Part shown: piece after piece, positions 1 to 7,568 of the stretch
How positions within the stretch are numbered: the stretch's first letter is position 1
How the letters are laid out: each line of letters opens with the position of its first letter
Assembly (NCBI RefSeq): GCF_015595025.1
Contig: NZ_JADNRL010000001.1
Span: forward strand, 1-37,338
Source: Halomonas sp. KAO
Lineage (GTDB): Bacteria; Pseudomonadota; Gammaproteobacteria; Pseudomonadales; Halomonadaceae
Direction: 5' to 3'
DNA: 37,338 bases
The notes under the pieces: model-generated
What the model was told of the DNA's origin: nothing
Seen by the model: the letters and a program-made list of their open reading frames with translations, nothing else
Database searches by the model: none
Made by a program: the position numbers and the translations under genes

Positions 1-130
1 GTGGGGCACGTAGAAGCCGCGGGCTTCCTTGCCGACCTTGTCGGCCACGGCGATCGACAGCTCGCGCTCGAAGCCGGCGTCCTTCCAGTCGCCGGTGACG
101 GCCGCATTCAGGGCACGCATCAGCGAGTAT
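1..130. repeat. Terminal direct repeat (copy 1): circular assembly overlap
   Basis: Bases 1-130 equal 37209-37338. The overlap lies inside a coding gene whose frame joins exactly across it, so it marks a circular map and is not a biological terminal repeat. Confidence 0.93.
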
Positions 131-1065
131 CGCTTGGCCTCTTTCTCGGTAACGCCAAGCGCCTGAGTGGTCAGGCCGCGCTGCTGCTCGGCAAAGTTGG
201 GGATGTCGCGGCCCTGGCCACCACCGGCGGCGGTCGACTCGGGGTTGATGCGCTCCAGGAGCATGGCACGCACTTGGTCGACGCCGTAGCCCTTCTGGAT
301 CGCCTCCTGGGCCAGACTGCGCTGGTTGAAGCGGTCGCCCATCGCGGTGATATCGGCCACGCGCTGACGCTCCTGGACAAGGATGTCGTCGCGGGGCTCT
401 GCCGGGGTGGTCACGCCACGCTGCTGTTCGGTACCAGTGCCGGACGGGGTAGTAGTGTCGTCGGCGCCGGTGGTCTTTGCTGCTGTAGTCATGCGAGTTT
501 CCTTGACGGTGATGGTGTGCTGCGGTGCTTCGAGGGAACGGCCGACGCCGACGGTCGGGTCAACCGGGATAGAAACGGAGGAGACCTCGAAGGGCTCCCA
601 ACGGGTCACGCGGTAGGTGTCCACGCCATCGCGCTCGGATTCGAGCACCATCTCGTGGATCAGGTAGCGCGTGCTGATATGGCGGCGGATGCCGTCGACC
701 ACGTCCTGCCAGACCGTCTCGGCCTCGGTGCTGCGCGAGAAGCGCACCCGGGCGCGTAGCTTGCGATCGCCATCGAGCCAGGCGTCTTCGACGACGCCGA
801 TCTGTCGCCAGTCGTTGTGCTGGTCGAGCAGTGGCGCGCCGTTCTTCAGCCGGGTCAGGTCGACCGACTCGGGCGAGTGGTCGAGGATCTCCATGCCGAA
901 CCACCGCCGGAACGGGTATTCGCTGGAGACCGCGACCTCGACCGTGCGAGCCTCTTGGTCGATGCTTTCTTCGACGACGGTCAGTGCACGCAGGAGGGGC
1001 TCCCCCTGGATCTGGCGCACCACCTGGTCAGGCGGCGTCGCGCTCTTCGTCTTCGTCTTGCTCAT
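1..1065 (-). CDS. Prohead protease-major capsid fusion, N-terminal part (runs off the window edge)
   Basis: The minus-strand frame is open from the ATG at 1065 to base 1 and, on the circle, continues in phase at 37208 down to the stop at 36321, giving one 650-residue protein. Residues 1 to about 165 resemble HK97-type prohead proteases: the segment LLDQH puts a histidine at residue 83 and HISTRYL puts a serine at residue 131, the expected catalytic pair. A low-complexity linker rich in Thr, Ala and Gly follows (about 190-225), then a helical scaffold-like region and the capsid domain. The start overlaps the portal gene by 38 bases. An internal in-frame ATG at 492 (Met192) follows AAGGAA at good spacing and could give a separate 459-residue scaffold-capsid product. 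The open frame and domain order are seen directly; the maturation route is inferred from HK97-like phages. Confidence 0.9.
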   Translation of the reverse strand, partial: MSKTKTKSATPPDQVVRQIQGEPLLRALTVVEESIDQEARTVEVAVSSEYPFRRWFGMEILDHSPESVDLTRLKNGAPLLDQHNDWRQIGVVEDAWLDGDRKLRARVRFSRSTEAETVWQDVVDGIRRHISTRYLIHEMVLESERDGVDTYRVTRWEPFEVSSVSIPVDPTVGVGRSLEAPQHTITVKETRMTTAAKTTGADDTTTPSGTGTEQQRGVTTPAEPRDDILVQERQRVADITAMGDRFNQRSLAQEAIQKGYGVDQVRAMLLERINPESTAAGGGQGRDIPNFAEQQRGLTTQALGVTEKEAKRYSLMRALNAAVTGDWKDAGFERELSIAVADKVGKEARGFYVPH

Positions 1066-2521
1066 TGGGCGATTCCGGTGGGTCGGTGGATACGGCAAGG
1101 CCCCGCTCGCGCAGGGCCTCTTCTTCTCGGGCGATCTCGTCGAAGACCTCGTCGGGGTCATCACCGCCCTGGCGGATGTAGTAGCTCCGCGACTTGGTGC
1201 GGTTGCGGATGGATTCGCTGGCCGCCTTGGCGTCCTTCGCCGGATCCACCCAGTCCCAGCCGCGCGGCTGCCAGTTCACTTCCAGGTAGCGCTCCAGGCT
1301 GGCGAACGGCAGGCGTAACGCGCCGTTGAGCATGGCCATCTCGAGCCACGCTTCGAACACGAAGTCGAGCAGCTCACTGATCACGAACTGCTGCACGCTC
1401 TTGTAGAAGTCGCGCTCGTCCAGGTCGCCGGAACGCATCGAGCTGAAGTTGACGCCCTCCAGATCGTTGGCCAGGCGGTTGTAGCTCGGCCCCAGGCCTG
1501 CCGCGGTACCGCGCAGCCCCGCTTTGATGAAGGGCGCGAAGTTCGTCGCCGGGTGGTCGCTCTTGTAGGGCGTGAACTTGAGGCCGTAGGGCAGCACCTT
1601 GGCGGTGCCCGCCTCGATCGACTCCTCGACCTCGGCGTCCTGCTCGTCCTCGCCCGGCGGCTCCATCCACTCGGCGTCTTGCTCGAAGAAGCCGGTCAGC
1701 TTGGCGCCGTGCTCGGCCGCGAGCATCTCGGCCTTGCGGTACTCGTCCAGGTGGAACAGCTCGAGCATGGCCGCATGCGCCCAGGTGAAACCCCGGGCCT
1801 GGTGTGGCCGCCAGGGCTCGAAGGTGTGCAGCAGCTCGCTGGCCGGGATCCGCTGGTGACGCTCCCGCGCCGGGGGGCGCTGCTGGGTGTCACCGGGGTG
1901 ATCGCGCAGCAGGTAATAGGCGACCGGACGCTCCCAGTCGTCGATCTCGACGCCCATCCGCACCCGGTTGCCGTTGGGCAGCAGGTCGTTGTAGTTGAGG
2001 TCGAGCCGGTCGCATTCCAGGATCTGCAGGGCGAAGCCCCAGGCGTTGGGGTAGCCGCGTACCAGGCGAACCATCACCTCGCCGTCGCGGGCGAGCGTCT
2101 CGACCCACAGGTTCATGAAGGTCACGAAGCTGTAGCGCCCGGTGACGTCAAAGTTGCCCTTCTTGCAGAAGCGCTTCCACGCCTTCTCGATCTTCTCCCG
2201 GGCGCGCTTGTCAGGCGTCCCGCTCGGGGTCATCGCTTTCGATTGCAGCTGAATGCCGCGCGGCCCGATCACGTTCTGCTTGAGCAGCCGGTGGAAGCGC
2301 TTGATGTATGGGCTGTTGATCGACTGCTCACGAGATCGCTGTCGCAGCGTCTCGTGGTCGCGGTAGATCACCTGGTTGGCATCGCCCGCCGACGTGCGCA
2401 TGTTCCAGCCCTGGGTGAGACGCGAACGCCGGGCCGCCTGGAAACTGCGCTTCATGCCGACGGTCGCGTACCAGGCGACATTGACGGCACGCTGCAGCAG
2501 GCTCGGCTTCTGTCGTCTCAT
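1028..2521 (-). CDS. Portal protein, lambda gpB family
   Basis: The 497-residue protein matches lambda-family portals, the dodecameric ring through which DNA enters the head. Visible family features are the N-terminal basic helix, the segment LRQRSREQSINSPYIKRFH near residues 60-80, the run GPRGIQL near residue 90, and RDGEVMVRLVRG in the middle of the clip/wing region. The C-terminus is acidic and low in complexity, as is common in this family. I chose the ATG at 2521 because it overlaps the stop of the upstream joiner gene in an ATGA, implying translational coupling; a start 15 bases further upstream is also open. The stop lies inside the protease-capsid fusion gene. Order terS-terL-gpW-portal-protease/capsid is the lambda-like head order. 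Confidence 0.93.
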   Translation of the reverse strand: MRRQKPSLLQRAVNVAWYATVGMKRSFQAARRSRLTQGWNMRTSAGDANQVIYRDHETLRQRSREQSINSPYIKRFHRLLKQNVIGPRGIQLQSKAMTPSGTPDKRAREKIEKAWKRFCKKGNFDVTGRYSFVTFMNLWVETLARDGEVMVRLVRGYPNAWGFALQILECDRLDLNYNDLLPNGNRVRMGVEIDDWERPVAYYLLRDHPGDTQQRPPARERHQRIPASELLHTFEPWRPHQARGFTWAHAAMLELFHLDEYRKAEMLAAEHGAKLTGFFEQDAEWMEPPGEDEQDAEVEESIEAGTAKVLPYGLKFTPYKSDHPATNFAPFIKAGLRGTAAGLGPSYNRLANDLEGVNFSSMRSGDLDERDFYKSVQQFVISELLDFVFEAWLEMAMLNGALRLPFASLERYLEVNWQPRGWDWVDPAKDAKAASESIRNRTKSRSYYIRQGGDDPDEVFDEIAREEEALRERGLAVSTDPPESPNEQDEDEERDAA

Positions 2522-3042
2522 GCGGGATAGCTCCACTTCACGGTACGCAGGCCATTGCCTCGGCGGCGCTCGCGCGCGACCTCACGCTGATAGCGAGTAC
2601 GCAGCGCCTCGAGGCGCTCGATCGGGATCCGGTCGAGTCGCTGGCCGTCAATCTCATAGCTCTGCTGGTCCTTCGGGATGCGCTTCTCCAGGGCGGCCTC
2701 GATCAGGTCGAGCATCCGCCGGGCATGGCTGCGCATGTCGGTCGGTTCGGATTCGAGGAGATCCGGCTGGATCTCGATCTCCCCGCTTTCCAGGGTGAGC
2801 CGCTGGCCGTCGCTGCCGGTAACATACGCCACCCAGCGGTACAGGCCCGGCATCCATTCGCGTGTTTCCTGCGCGGCGATCTCGACCTGGTAGCCGCCTG
2901 CGCTGCCTGCCAGGGCCTCGAGGTCGATGCCTTGGGGGCCGCGCAATGCATAGTGCAGCTGCCAGCCCGCCTCGACTGGATAGTCGGGCAGGCTGACGCG
3001 CCAGGTGACGCTGTCCCCGGCGCGAATCTGAGGTGGTCGCAT
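2518..3042 (-). CDS. gpW-like head-tail joining protein with extra N-terminal domain
   Basis: This 174-residue protein sits between terminase and portal, exactly where lambda encodes gpW, the small protein that seals the portal after packaging. Residues about 105-170 resemble gpW in layout: a helix rich in Arg and Glu, a short hairpin (SYEIDGQRLDRIPIERL), and a second helix ending in basic residues. The N-terminal 100 residues are predicted mostly beta (alternating pattern, a repeated W/Y spacing) and have no counterpart in the 68-residue lambda protein, so this is a longer two-domain version. The gene starts a few bases after the terminase stop and its stop overlaps the portal ATG. The family call rests on position and C-terminal pattern, not on strong identity. 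Confidence 0.65.
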   Translation of the reverse strand: MRPPQIRAGDSVTWRVSLPDYPVEAGWQLHYALRGPQGIDLEALAGSAGGYQVEIAAQETREWMPGLYRWVAYVTGSDGQRLTLESGEIEIQPDLLESEPTDMRSHARRMLDLIEAALEKRIPKDQQSYEIDGQRLDRIPIERLEALRTRYQREVARERRRGNGLRTVKWSYPA

Positions 3043-3045
3043 GGT

Positions 3046-5037
3046 TTATCGCCTACGTCGTTTCACCTTGAAGCGGGCCTTCTTGGCCGGCTCCGGCGGT
3101 GGAGAGGGTTCGGGTTCGGTTGCGGGCGCTGCTGGCTCGACCGCCTCGTCGTGTTCGATGGCCTCGGGCTTGCCATCGCGCAGGCGCTTCAGGTCGCCCA
3201 GAGTCAGGGCGCCGCGCTTGCGGCGGTGGAGCTTGGCACGCAGGGCCATGACGTATTGCATCGCTTCGCAGTCGAGGTAGTGGTTCTCGCCGACCTGGTT
3301 GTACTTGCCGGCGGCTTCGTCCCACTCCTCGCCGACGATCTGCTTGCAGTAGTCGTCGGTTACGTCGGTCGGGATCAGCCACCAGCCGGGGAAGCGATCG
3401 GCGTCGCCTGACTGGGCGCGACTGATCCGGCTATGCACCCAGCGCTTCGCCAGCGGCGAATCGAAGGCCCAACGCGAATCGCCGCGCTTGCGCACCTTGC
3501 CCTTGCGGTCGACCTCGACCAGCTCTTTCTTGATCGGCTTGTCGAGCTTGTCGCGGCCGCGCAGCGCCACCGCCCTGCCCTTGTGGGCATTGATGAAGGC
3601 GTAGACCTGGTCGTCGCGATAGCCGACGTCGATCCCGGTCTCGTTGATCGGATGGCCGGCATACTCGCTGTCGATTAGCTCGGAGAGATCGCCCCAGACG
3701 GTGTCCTCGTCGGTGTTGCCCCACAGCTCGCCATGCTCGAGGAGCTGCGTACCCATGCCGGCAAACCAGGCGCGGATGGTGTAAACGAGCCGGGTCTTCT
3801 GGACATCAATCGTGCAGAACACGCGCAGCGGATCCGGCAGGACCAGCTCGCCGGCGGCATAGGCCCAACGCATGGCGCGGATCTCCTCCCAGGTCGGCAC
3901 GTCGCCCACCTCGGCGTAGAGCTGGCCAAAGCCAGTGTTGTAGACGCCCATCAGGGTCGCCGGGTCGCCGGAGCGCTGCGCCTCCAGGAGCTTCTTCGCC
4001 AGGAAGCCGTAGCTCTTCTTCGCCGCGAAGCTGCACAGGCCGGACACCCACAGGCTGTAGTGGCTGGAGCCCTCGGTCTCGGCGGTGCCCTGTACCTCGC
4101 CGGCGAGCACCTGGTCGCCCTCGCGGCGGGCCGGGGTGACCGACTCGCCAGGCGCGACGGCCACGCCCCGGGCGTTCATCCAGGGGCGATACTTGTCCTT
4201 GATCGGCGTGCCACAGCAGCTGCAGGTCAACCGGGCGTGACGCTCGGCCTCGTCCGGCGTGCATTCGTCCTTGCTGCCCTGCCCCGGCCACCAAAGCAGC
4301 TCCAGGTGGGGGATGAAGTAGCCCAAGCACTCGGGGCACGGCACGGCCCACTCGTGGCGGGTGCCTGACTGCCACAACCGCCAGACCTTCGAGGTGACCG
4401 CGCCCTTCTTGCCCGGCTGCCAGTGCCAGAGGCCAGTGTCGGGGTGCTGCCGCTTGTCGACACGGCCGCGCAGCGGCGTGGCGGTGTAGCCGACCTTCGA
4501 GTCGACGTAGGCGTCGCCGCGGGCTTCGATAATCTCGGTTGTGTCGCCCTCGCCGGTGTTCGTGATCCGATCGACCTCGTCGACTAGGATCAGGCCGGCC
4601 GAGTCGGCGGCGAGTTCGGTCGGCGAGCCCGCCCAGGCGAAACGAAACTTGGTACCGCCCAGCCACTTGGTGAATTGCGTCGAGCGGCGCTTGTCGTACT
4701 TGCGCCACAGATCCGCGCACTCGCGGAACATGTCCATGAACTTGGGCTCGACCGTGCTGGTGATCAGCGGCTTGGTCGGCGTCACGTAGAGCACCGGCGT
4801 CGGGTCTTCGTCGAGCCGGTGACCGCAGACATTCTCCATCGTCACGGACTTGCCCATCTGGGTGCCCATGACGAAGGTCACTCGCCGAAACTGCGGCTGG
4901 GCGAAGGCCCAGGCGATCGGCTTCATGTAAGGGTTGCTGTCGGGGTTGAACGGCCCCGGTACCGGCGAGGCCGGCGGCATCACGCGCTTGTCGCGCGCCC
5001 ACTCGTCACTCGTCCTCGGCGGCGGTGCCTCCACCAT
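3046..5037 (-). CDS. Terminase large subunit, lambda gpA/GpA family
   Basis: The protein is the packaging motor ATPase and nuclease. The Walker A-like loop GTQMGKS lies near residue 60 and the Walker B run LILVDEVDRI near residue 155, preceded by an adenine-motif region as in GpA proteins. Paired cysteines (CPECLGY, CSCCGTP) near residues 240-290 form the zinc-like knuckle usual in the family. The C-terminal half contains the nuclease-type segment with TGIDVGYRDDQVYAF and a final basic tail. The frame is open up to 5172, but the start at 5037 (MVEAPPPRTSDEWARD) gives 663 residues and the family's usual N-terminus, overlapping terS by 32 bases. A lambda-type terminase implies packaging between cos sites rather than headful cutting. 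Confidence 0.93.
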   Translation of the reverse strand: MVEAPPPRTSDEWARDKRVMPPASPVPGPFNPDSNPYMKPIAWAFAQPQFRRVTFVMGTQMGKSVTMENVCGHRLDEDPTPVLYVTPTKPLITSTVEPKFMDMFRECADLWRKYDKRRSTQFTKWLGGTKFRFAWAGSPTELAADSAGLILVDEVDRITNTGEGDTTEIIEARGDAYVDSKVGYTATPLRGRVDKRQHPDTGLWHWQPGKKGAVTSKVWRLWQSGTRHEWAVPCPECLGYFIPHLELLWWPGQGSKDECTPDEAERHARLTCSCCGTPIKDKYRPWMNARGVAVAPGESVTPARREGDQVLAGEVQGTAETEGSSHYSLWVSGLCSFAAKKSYGFLAKKLLEAQRSGDPATLMGVYNTGFGQLYAEVGDVPTWEEIRAMRWAYAAGELVLPDPLRVFCTIDVQKTRLVYTIRAWFAGMGTQLLEHGELWGNTDEDTVWGDLSELIDSEYAGHPINETGIDVGYRDDQVYAFINAHKGRAVALRGRDKLDKPIKKELVEVDRKGKVRKRGDSRWAFDSPLAKRWVHSRISRAQSGDADRFPGWWLIPTDVTDDYCKQIVGEEWDEAAGKYNQVGENHYLDCEAMQYVMALRAKLHRRKRGALTLGDLKRLRDGKPEAIEHDEAVEPAAPATEPEPSPPPEPAKKARFKVKRRRR

Positions 5038-5581
5038 CTTCGCCGTCGAGCGAATCAAGCGCGTCAAGCTCAGCAACGAGCTCCGATGCTGCCGAGTCAA
5101 GGCGTTCGGCAGTAGACCCACGGATGCGGCGGGTCTCGGTGTGGAGTCGTTCGCGAACTTTTGCTGGGTCATCGATCACGGCCAGGTCTGAGGCGCACCG
5201 GCTCGACAGGCTGTCGAGCTGGGTGGCGAATACTGCGCCGACCGCGTGCAGGATTCTCCCGACCGCGTCCAGCGGCACCAGGCGACGGCGCTCCTTGTCT
5301 ATCTCGATCTGCAACTTCTCCCGGCGGGCCTTCTTGAGCAGGCGATCCTCGGCGCTGGCCGAACCGACGCCGTCTTCGTCCTCGTCTTCGTCGTCGCCAA
5401 TCTGGCGGCGGATCTCCCGGCGGATCAGCCAGTCGATGGCGTCCTCGGTGTCGATCTCCAGCGGGCGACCCTTGCCGCCACCGCCGGAGATCGGCATGCC
5501 TTCGTCGATCCACTTGCCGACCCAGCGTTCCGACTTGCCGACCATCTTGGCGAACATCTTGCGGCTGACGATCTCGCCCAT
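5006..5581 (-). CDS. Terminase small subunit, Nu1-like
   Basis: The 191-residue product begins with a winged-helix DNA-binding domain of the Nu1 type: MFAKMVGKSERWVGKWIDEGMPI is the recognition helix region (residues about 8-32), followed by a Gly-rich wing and the EDAIDWLIRRE helix. An acidic stretch (DDEDEDEDG) joins this to a long charged helix (about residues 85-110) and a C-terminal oligomerisation region. The protein binds the packaging site and recruits TerL. The true start is the ATG at 5581, with GGAG about 9 bases upstream; a longer open frame to 5932 runs through the non-coding control region and is not expected to be translated. It overlaps terL, so the two are coupled. Confidence 0.88.
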   Translation of the reverse strand: MGEIVSRKMFAKMVGKSERWVGKWIDEGMPISGGGGKGRPLEIDTEDAIDWLIRREIRRQIGDDEDEDEDGVGSASAEDRLLKKARREKLQIEIDKERRRLVPLDAVGRILHAVGAVFATQLDSLSSRCASDLAVIDDPAKVRERLHTETRRIRGSTAERLDSAASELVAELDALDSLDGEDGGGTAAEDE

Positions 5582-5621
5582 CGGGAGCGCTCCAGGAGAA
5601 AGGACCAAAGGGTAAAAGGTG

Positions 5622-5683
5622 CAAATGGACAAATGTTCAAATGTCCTTTCTCTGAAAGGGTCATTTGGACATTTGCACAAATG
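5622..5683. repeat. Octad array A (three inverted, two direct, one inverted CATTTG units)
   Basis: CAAATG occurs at 5622, 5630 and 5638, then CATTTG at 5662 and 5670, then CAAATG at 5678. All six fall in one 8-bp register, the two halves being 24 bases apart with an inverted repeat (CCTTT/AAAGG) between them. It begins 41 bases upstream of the terS start. This is the only one of the five arrays that holds units in both orientations. See the findings for the proposed role. Confidence 0.8.
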
Positions 5684-5709
5684 GGCAAAGCTGCGTGGTT
5701 GCTGGGCTC

Positions 5710-5733
5710 CCGGCGCGATAGGCACCGCGCCGG
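5710..5733. other. GC-rich hairpin in candidate packaging region
   Basis: CCGGCGCG (5710-5717) pairs perfectly with CGCGCCGG (5726-5733) across an 8-base loop. There is no U-tract on either side, so it does not look like an intrinsic terminator. It could be a protein-binding dyad in the packaging region. Confidence 0.5.
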
Positions 5734-5864
5734 AAGTCCTTTCTGAAAAGGAAGTAAGGACTCGAAAACCGCGACCAAAAACGCGCGAAAGCCGCGAGTT
5801 TCTCACCCGTGACGGCCGCCTGGCGGGGGAGTACCTATTCCCGCTGGGCGGCGCGTGAAAGGGG

Positions 5865-6416
5865 TCAGCGGCTGTAGTCGCCAAAGTCCTGCAGGCGTTT
5901 CGAGCCGAGCTGTTGCTGCTGCATGCGGCCACCGCCGCCGTAGAAAAGGCGGACGACGCCGCCGACCGACCCCGCGACCAGACTGGTCATGATCAGATCG
6001 GCGTAGCGCTCGCCGGTGGGCGAGAGCTCGATGAAGGTCACCGCCGTGGCAAAGCCGAAAGCGAACAGCAGCAGCAGGAACGTCATCAGGTACAGGAAGT
6101 TCTCGGACAGCCAGCCGCGGTTGGCCTTGAGCGTCTCCACCTGCAGGCTGCGCGCGTCTGCGCGGTCAGCCTGGGCGATGCGCTGCAGCTCGACCTCCCG
6201 ATCGATCAGCGCCTCCTCGAGGCGCATCTTCGCGCCCGGGTCCGCCTGGACTTCCTCCAGGGCTGCCTTGCCGTCAGGCATGCCGGTGATGAGCTTGGCC
6301 ACGTCGACGACGCGATCGGCGACTTCCTGGCCGTTCTTTCCTGCGATCAGGCTGCCGATCTTGTCGGCCAGGCCCGTAGCTTGGGCGAGGCCCAACGCGA
6401 TGCTGATAGGTTCCAC
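5865..6416 (-). CDS. Holin-like membrane protein (3TM/GTA-holin type)
   Basis: The 183-residue protein has a short hydrophobic N-terminus (MEPISIALGLAQ), a charged helical middle with likely coiled coil (about residues 60-95), then two strong membrane segments: FLYLMTFLLLLFAFGFATAVTF (about 107-128) and a second around LIMTSLVAGSVGGVVRLFYG (about 141-160), with a Gln-rich cytoplasmic tail. This layout fits the family described as 3TM holins of gene transfer agents, which sit beside endolysins. The start is GTG at 6416, preceded by AGGGGGAA at suitable spacing. It follows the endolysin gene by 17 bases in the lysis cassette. It may be a second holin, an antiholin or a pinholin; the sequence alone does not decide. 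Confidence 0.65.
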   Translation of the reverse strand: MEPISIALGLAQATGLADKIGSLIAGKNGQEVADRVVDVAKLITGMPDGKAALEEVQADPGAKMRLEEALIDREVELQRIAQADRADARSLQVETLKANRGWLSENFLYLMTFLLLLFAFGFATAVTFIELSPTGERYADLIMTSLVAGSVGGVVRLFYGGGGRMQQQQLGSKRLQDFGDYSR

Positions 6417-6433
6417 AACAATTCCCCCTGCCG

Positions 6434-7048
6434 CTAAGCTGCGACTTCATCGATCCATTCACGCGGCACCGGGCGTTGGTGCAGCACATGAGAGAGCAGC
6501 TCGACCACACGCCGGAACCAGCCATACGTGAACGCCTCCTGACTCTCGCTTCTTTCCGCCAGTCGGCGACAGAACACGATACGCTCGGCGTTGATGGTGT
6601 GAGAAAGCAGTGAAAGGCCGCTTTGTCCACGTGATCCAGCAAACCCTCGAAGCGCTTTTAGTGTCTGCTGTCCAATAGCACCATCCGGCTCGATATCGGG
6701 GTAAAGCCGGCCGCGATCGTTCAGCACGTTGAGCTGGATCTGCAGGTACTCGGCGGCGCGACCAGGCCCACTATTGACGCCGAAATCGAACAGCACCATG
6801 GCCAGGTCGGTATTCATGGCCGCGATGTCATCAAGGTTCAGGCTGTGCCAGTAGCGGTTCGCGTAGATCTTCGCGGCGAAGGGACGGGGCAGGGCGCGCA
6901 TGTCGCCCTGGTAGCCGTTGTCGCGCGCCACCTGCAAGGTGATCCCCCAGCAGGTCGGGCCGCCCCGGTCGGCGGGGTGATTGACGTAACCGCCCTCGCG
7001 GTCGATCACCTCGGCGATCAGCCGGCGTTTCAAGTCGTCGATATTCAT
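6434..7048 (-). CDS. Endolysin, glycoside hydrolase 108 family
   Basis: The 204-residue enzyme should cleave peptidoglycan glycan strands at the end of the lytic cycle. The N-terminal motif EGGYVNHPADRGGPTCWGIT (about residues 18-37) is the signature of GH108 muramidases and carries the catalytic glutamate. FDFGVNSGPGRAAEYLQ (about 93-109) and DGAIGQQTLKAL are the conserved second region and peptidoglycan-binding part. No signal peptide is visible, so export would depend on a holin. I chose the ATG at 7048 because it overlaps the stop of the upstream holin gene (ATGA) and has GGCAGGGCAG before it; a start 15 bases upstream is possible. Confidence 0.9.
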   Translation of the reverse strand: MNIDDLKRRLIAEVIDREGGYVNHPADRGGPTCWGITLQVARDNGYQGDMRALPRPFAAKIYANRYWHSLNLDDIAAMNTDLAMVLFDFGVNSGPGRAAEYLQIQLNVLNDRGRLYPDIEPDGAIGQQTLKALRGFAGSRGQSGLSLLSHTINAERIVFCRRLAERSESQEAFTYGWFRRVVELLSHVLHQRPVPREWIDEVAA

Positions 7049-7401
7049 GATCTGCCCTGCCACTTGTTCAGGAAGCGATCGACAACGTCAGTCAGACGAT
7101 CACGTGAAAAGTCGATGCCCAGAAACGCAACGACCGCCATACCGGCGGTCGCGTACTGGACGGGGATTCCTGCTGTGGCTGCGGCCGGGCCGGTGGCGAT
7201 CGAGAAGAAGAAGATAATGGCCGCTTCGAGCAGGCTTCTCTTCCACTTGCTGCCGGTGTAGATGCCTCGCAGCAGAGCGATGATGAATGCCATGCTGGCC
7301 ATGAAGATGTTCGGCCAGTAGAGCTGAAAGGCAGCGATGGCCGCGTGCCAGAGATCGATGTTTTTCTCGGGCATGGCTCGCTTCTCATTTTGCTTAGACA
7401 T
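7045..7401 (-). CDS. Holin, lambda-S-like
   Basis: The 118-residue protein has three membrane segments: LYWPNIFMASMAFIIALLR (about residues 27-45), LLEAAIIFFFSIATGPAAAT (about 57-76) and a third around ATAGMAVVAFLGIDF (about 84-98), followed by a basic C-terminus. The motif ALLRGIYTGSKWKRSLLEA between the first two segments is typical of lambda-family holins. It forms the timed hole that releases the endolysin, whose gene follows with an ATGA overlap. GAGGTGA lies about 7 bases before the ATG. It is the first gene after two terminators, so its expression should need antitermination. Confidence 0.85.
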   Translation of the reverse strand: MSKQNEKRAMPEKNIDLWHAAIAAFQLYWPNIFMASMAFIIALLRGIYTGSKWKRSLLEAAIIFFFSIATGPAAATAGIPVQYATAGMAVVAFLGIDFSRDRLTDVVDRFLNKWQGRS

Positions 7402-7441
7402 GATGGCTCACCTCGATGGCGGCCCTGCGTACTCAAGGAAT

Positions 7442-7465
7442 AAAAAAGCCCGCCGGGTGGCGGGC
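7442..7465 (-). terminator. Intrinsic terminator, second of a tandem pair
   Basis: On the minus strand GCCCGCC pairs with GGCGGGC (7-bp stem, 4-base loop; plus coordinates 7448-7465), followed by six U residues (7442-7447). It lies 41 bases before the holin start. Confidence 0.85.
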
Positions 7466-7485
7466 AAGGCTTGTATGTCGGGCAC

Positions 7486-7511
7486 AAAAAAGCCCGCTCG
7501 GGTGGCGGGCT
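7486..7511 (-). terminator. Intrinsic terminator, first of a tandem pair
   Basis: On the minus strand AGCCCGC pairs with GCGGGCT (plus 7491-7511) with a 7-base loop, followed by a run of six U. Its sequence is nearly a copy of the next terminator 44 bases away, so the pair arose by a small tandem duplication. Confidence 0.85.
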
Positions 7512-7524
7512 TCTTACGCATGTA

Positions 7525-7537
7525 TGGCAATTTGCCA
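7525..7537. promoter_or_regulatory. Palindrome at the predicted late start site
   Basis: TGGCAA and TTGCCA are perfect inverted arms around a single central base. The palindrome lies at the position expected for the transcription start of the promoter at 7540-7568, so it is a candidate operator. No protein can be assigned to it from sequence. Confidence 0.4.
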
Positions 7538-7539
7538 GA

Positions 7540-7568
7540 ATGATCGCTCTCGTCCGGACATTTGTCAA
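7540..7568 (-). promoter_or_regulatory. Candidate late promoter (pR'-like)
   Basis: Read on the minus strand, TTGACA (7563-7568) and GATCAT (7540-7545) are separated by exactly 17 bases: a perfect -35 box and a 4/6 match -10 box. Transcription would run into two terminators and then the holin, endolysin, terminase and the rest of the late genes. The -35 box overlaps octad array B. Confidence 0.6.

Larger units (their letters stand above)
5582..5864. other. Non-coding region upstream of terS; candidate cos/packaging region
   Basis: These 283 bases separate lysis from packaging genes and hold no convincing ORF. They contain an octad array (5622-5683), a GC-rich hairpin (5710-5733), an inverted repeat TCCTTT/AAAGGA around 5737-5752, and the sequence GGGCGGCG near 5844-5852, which matches the first eight bases of the lambda cohesive end. 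In lambda-like phages cos lies just upstream of the small terminase gene, which is this position. The placement is inferred from gene order and a short sequence match; no cut site can be seen directly. Confidence 0.45.

Noticed and set aside
1..130. 130-bp terminal repeat as a phage terminal redundancy
   Set aside because: It lies inside the capsid gene with the frame intact across it; a lambda-type terminase gives cos ends, so an assembly overlap is more likely.
3433..3678. Plus-strand frames opposite terL and other late genes
   Set aside because: They are antisense shadows without ribosome-binding sites or recognisable domains.
5619..5858. 79-residue plus-strand frame upstream of terS
   Set aside because: It consists of translated octad and hairpin DNA and points against all neighbours.
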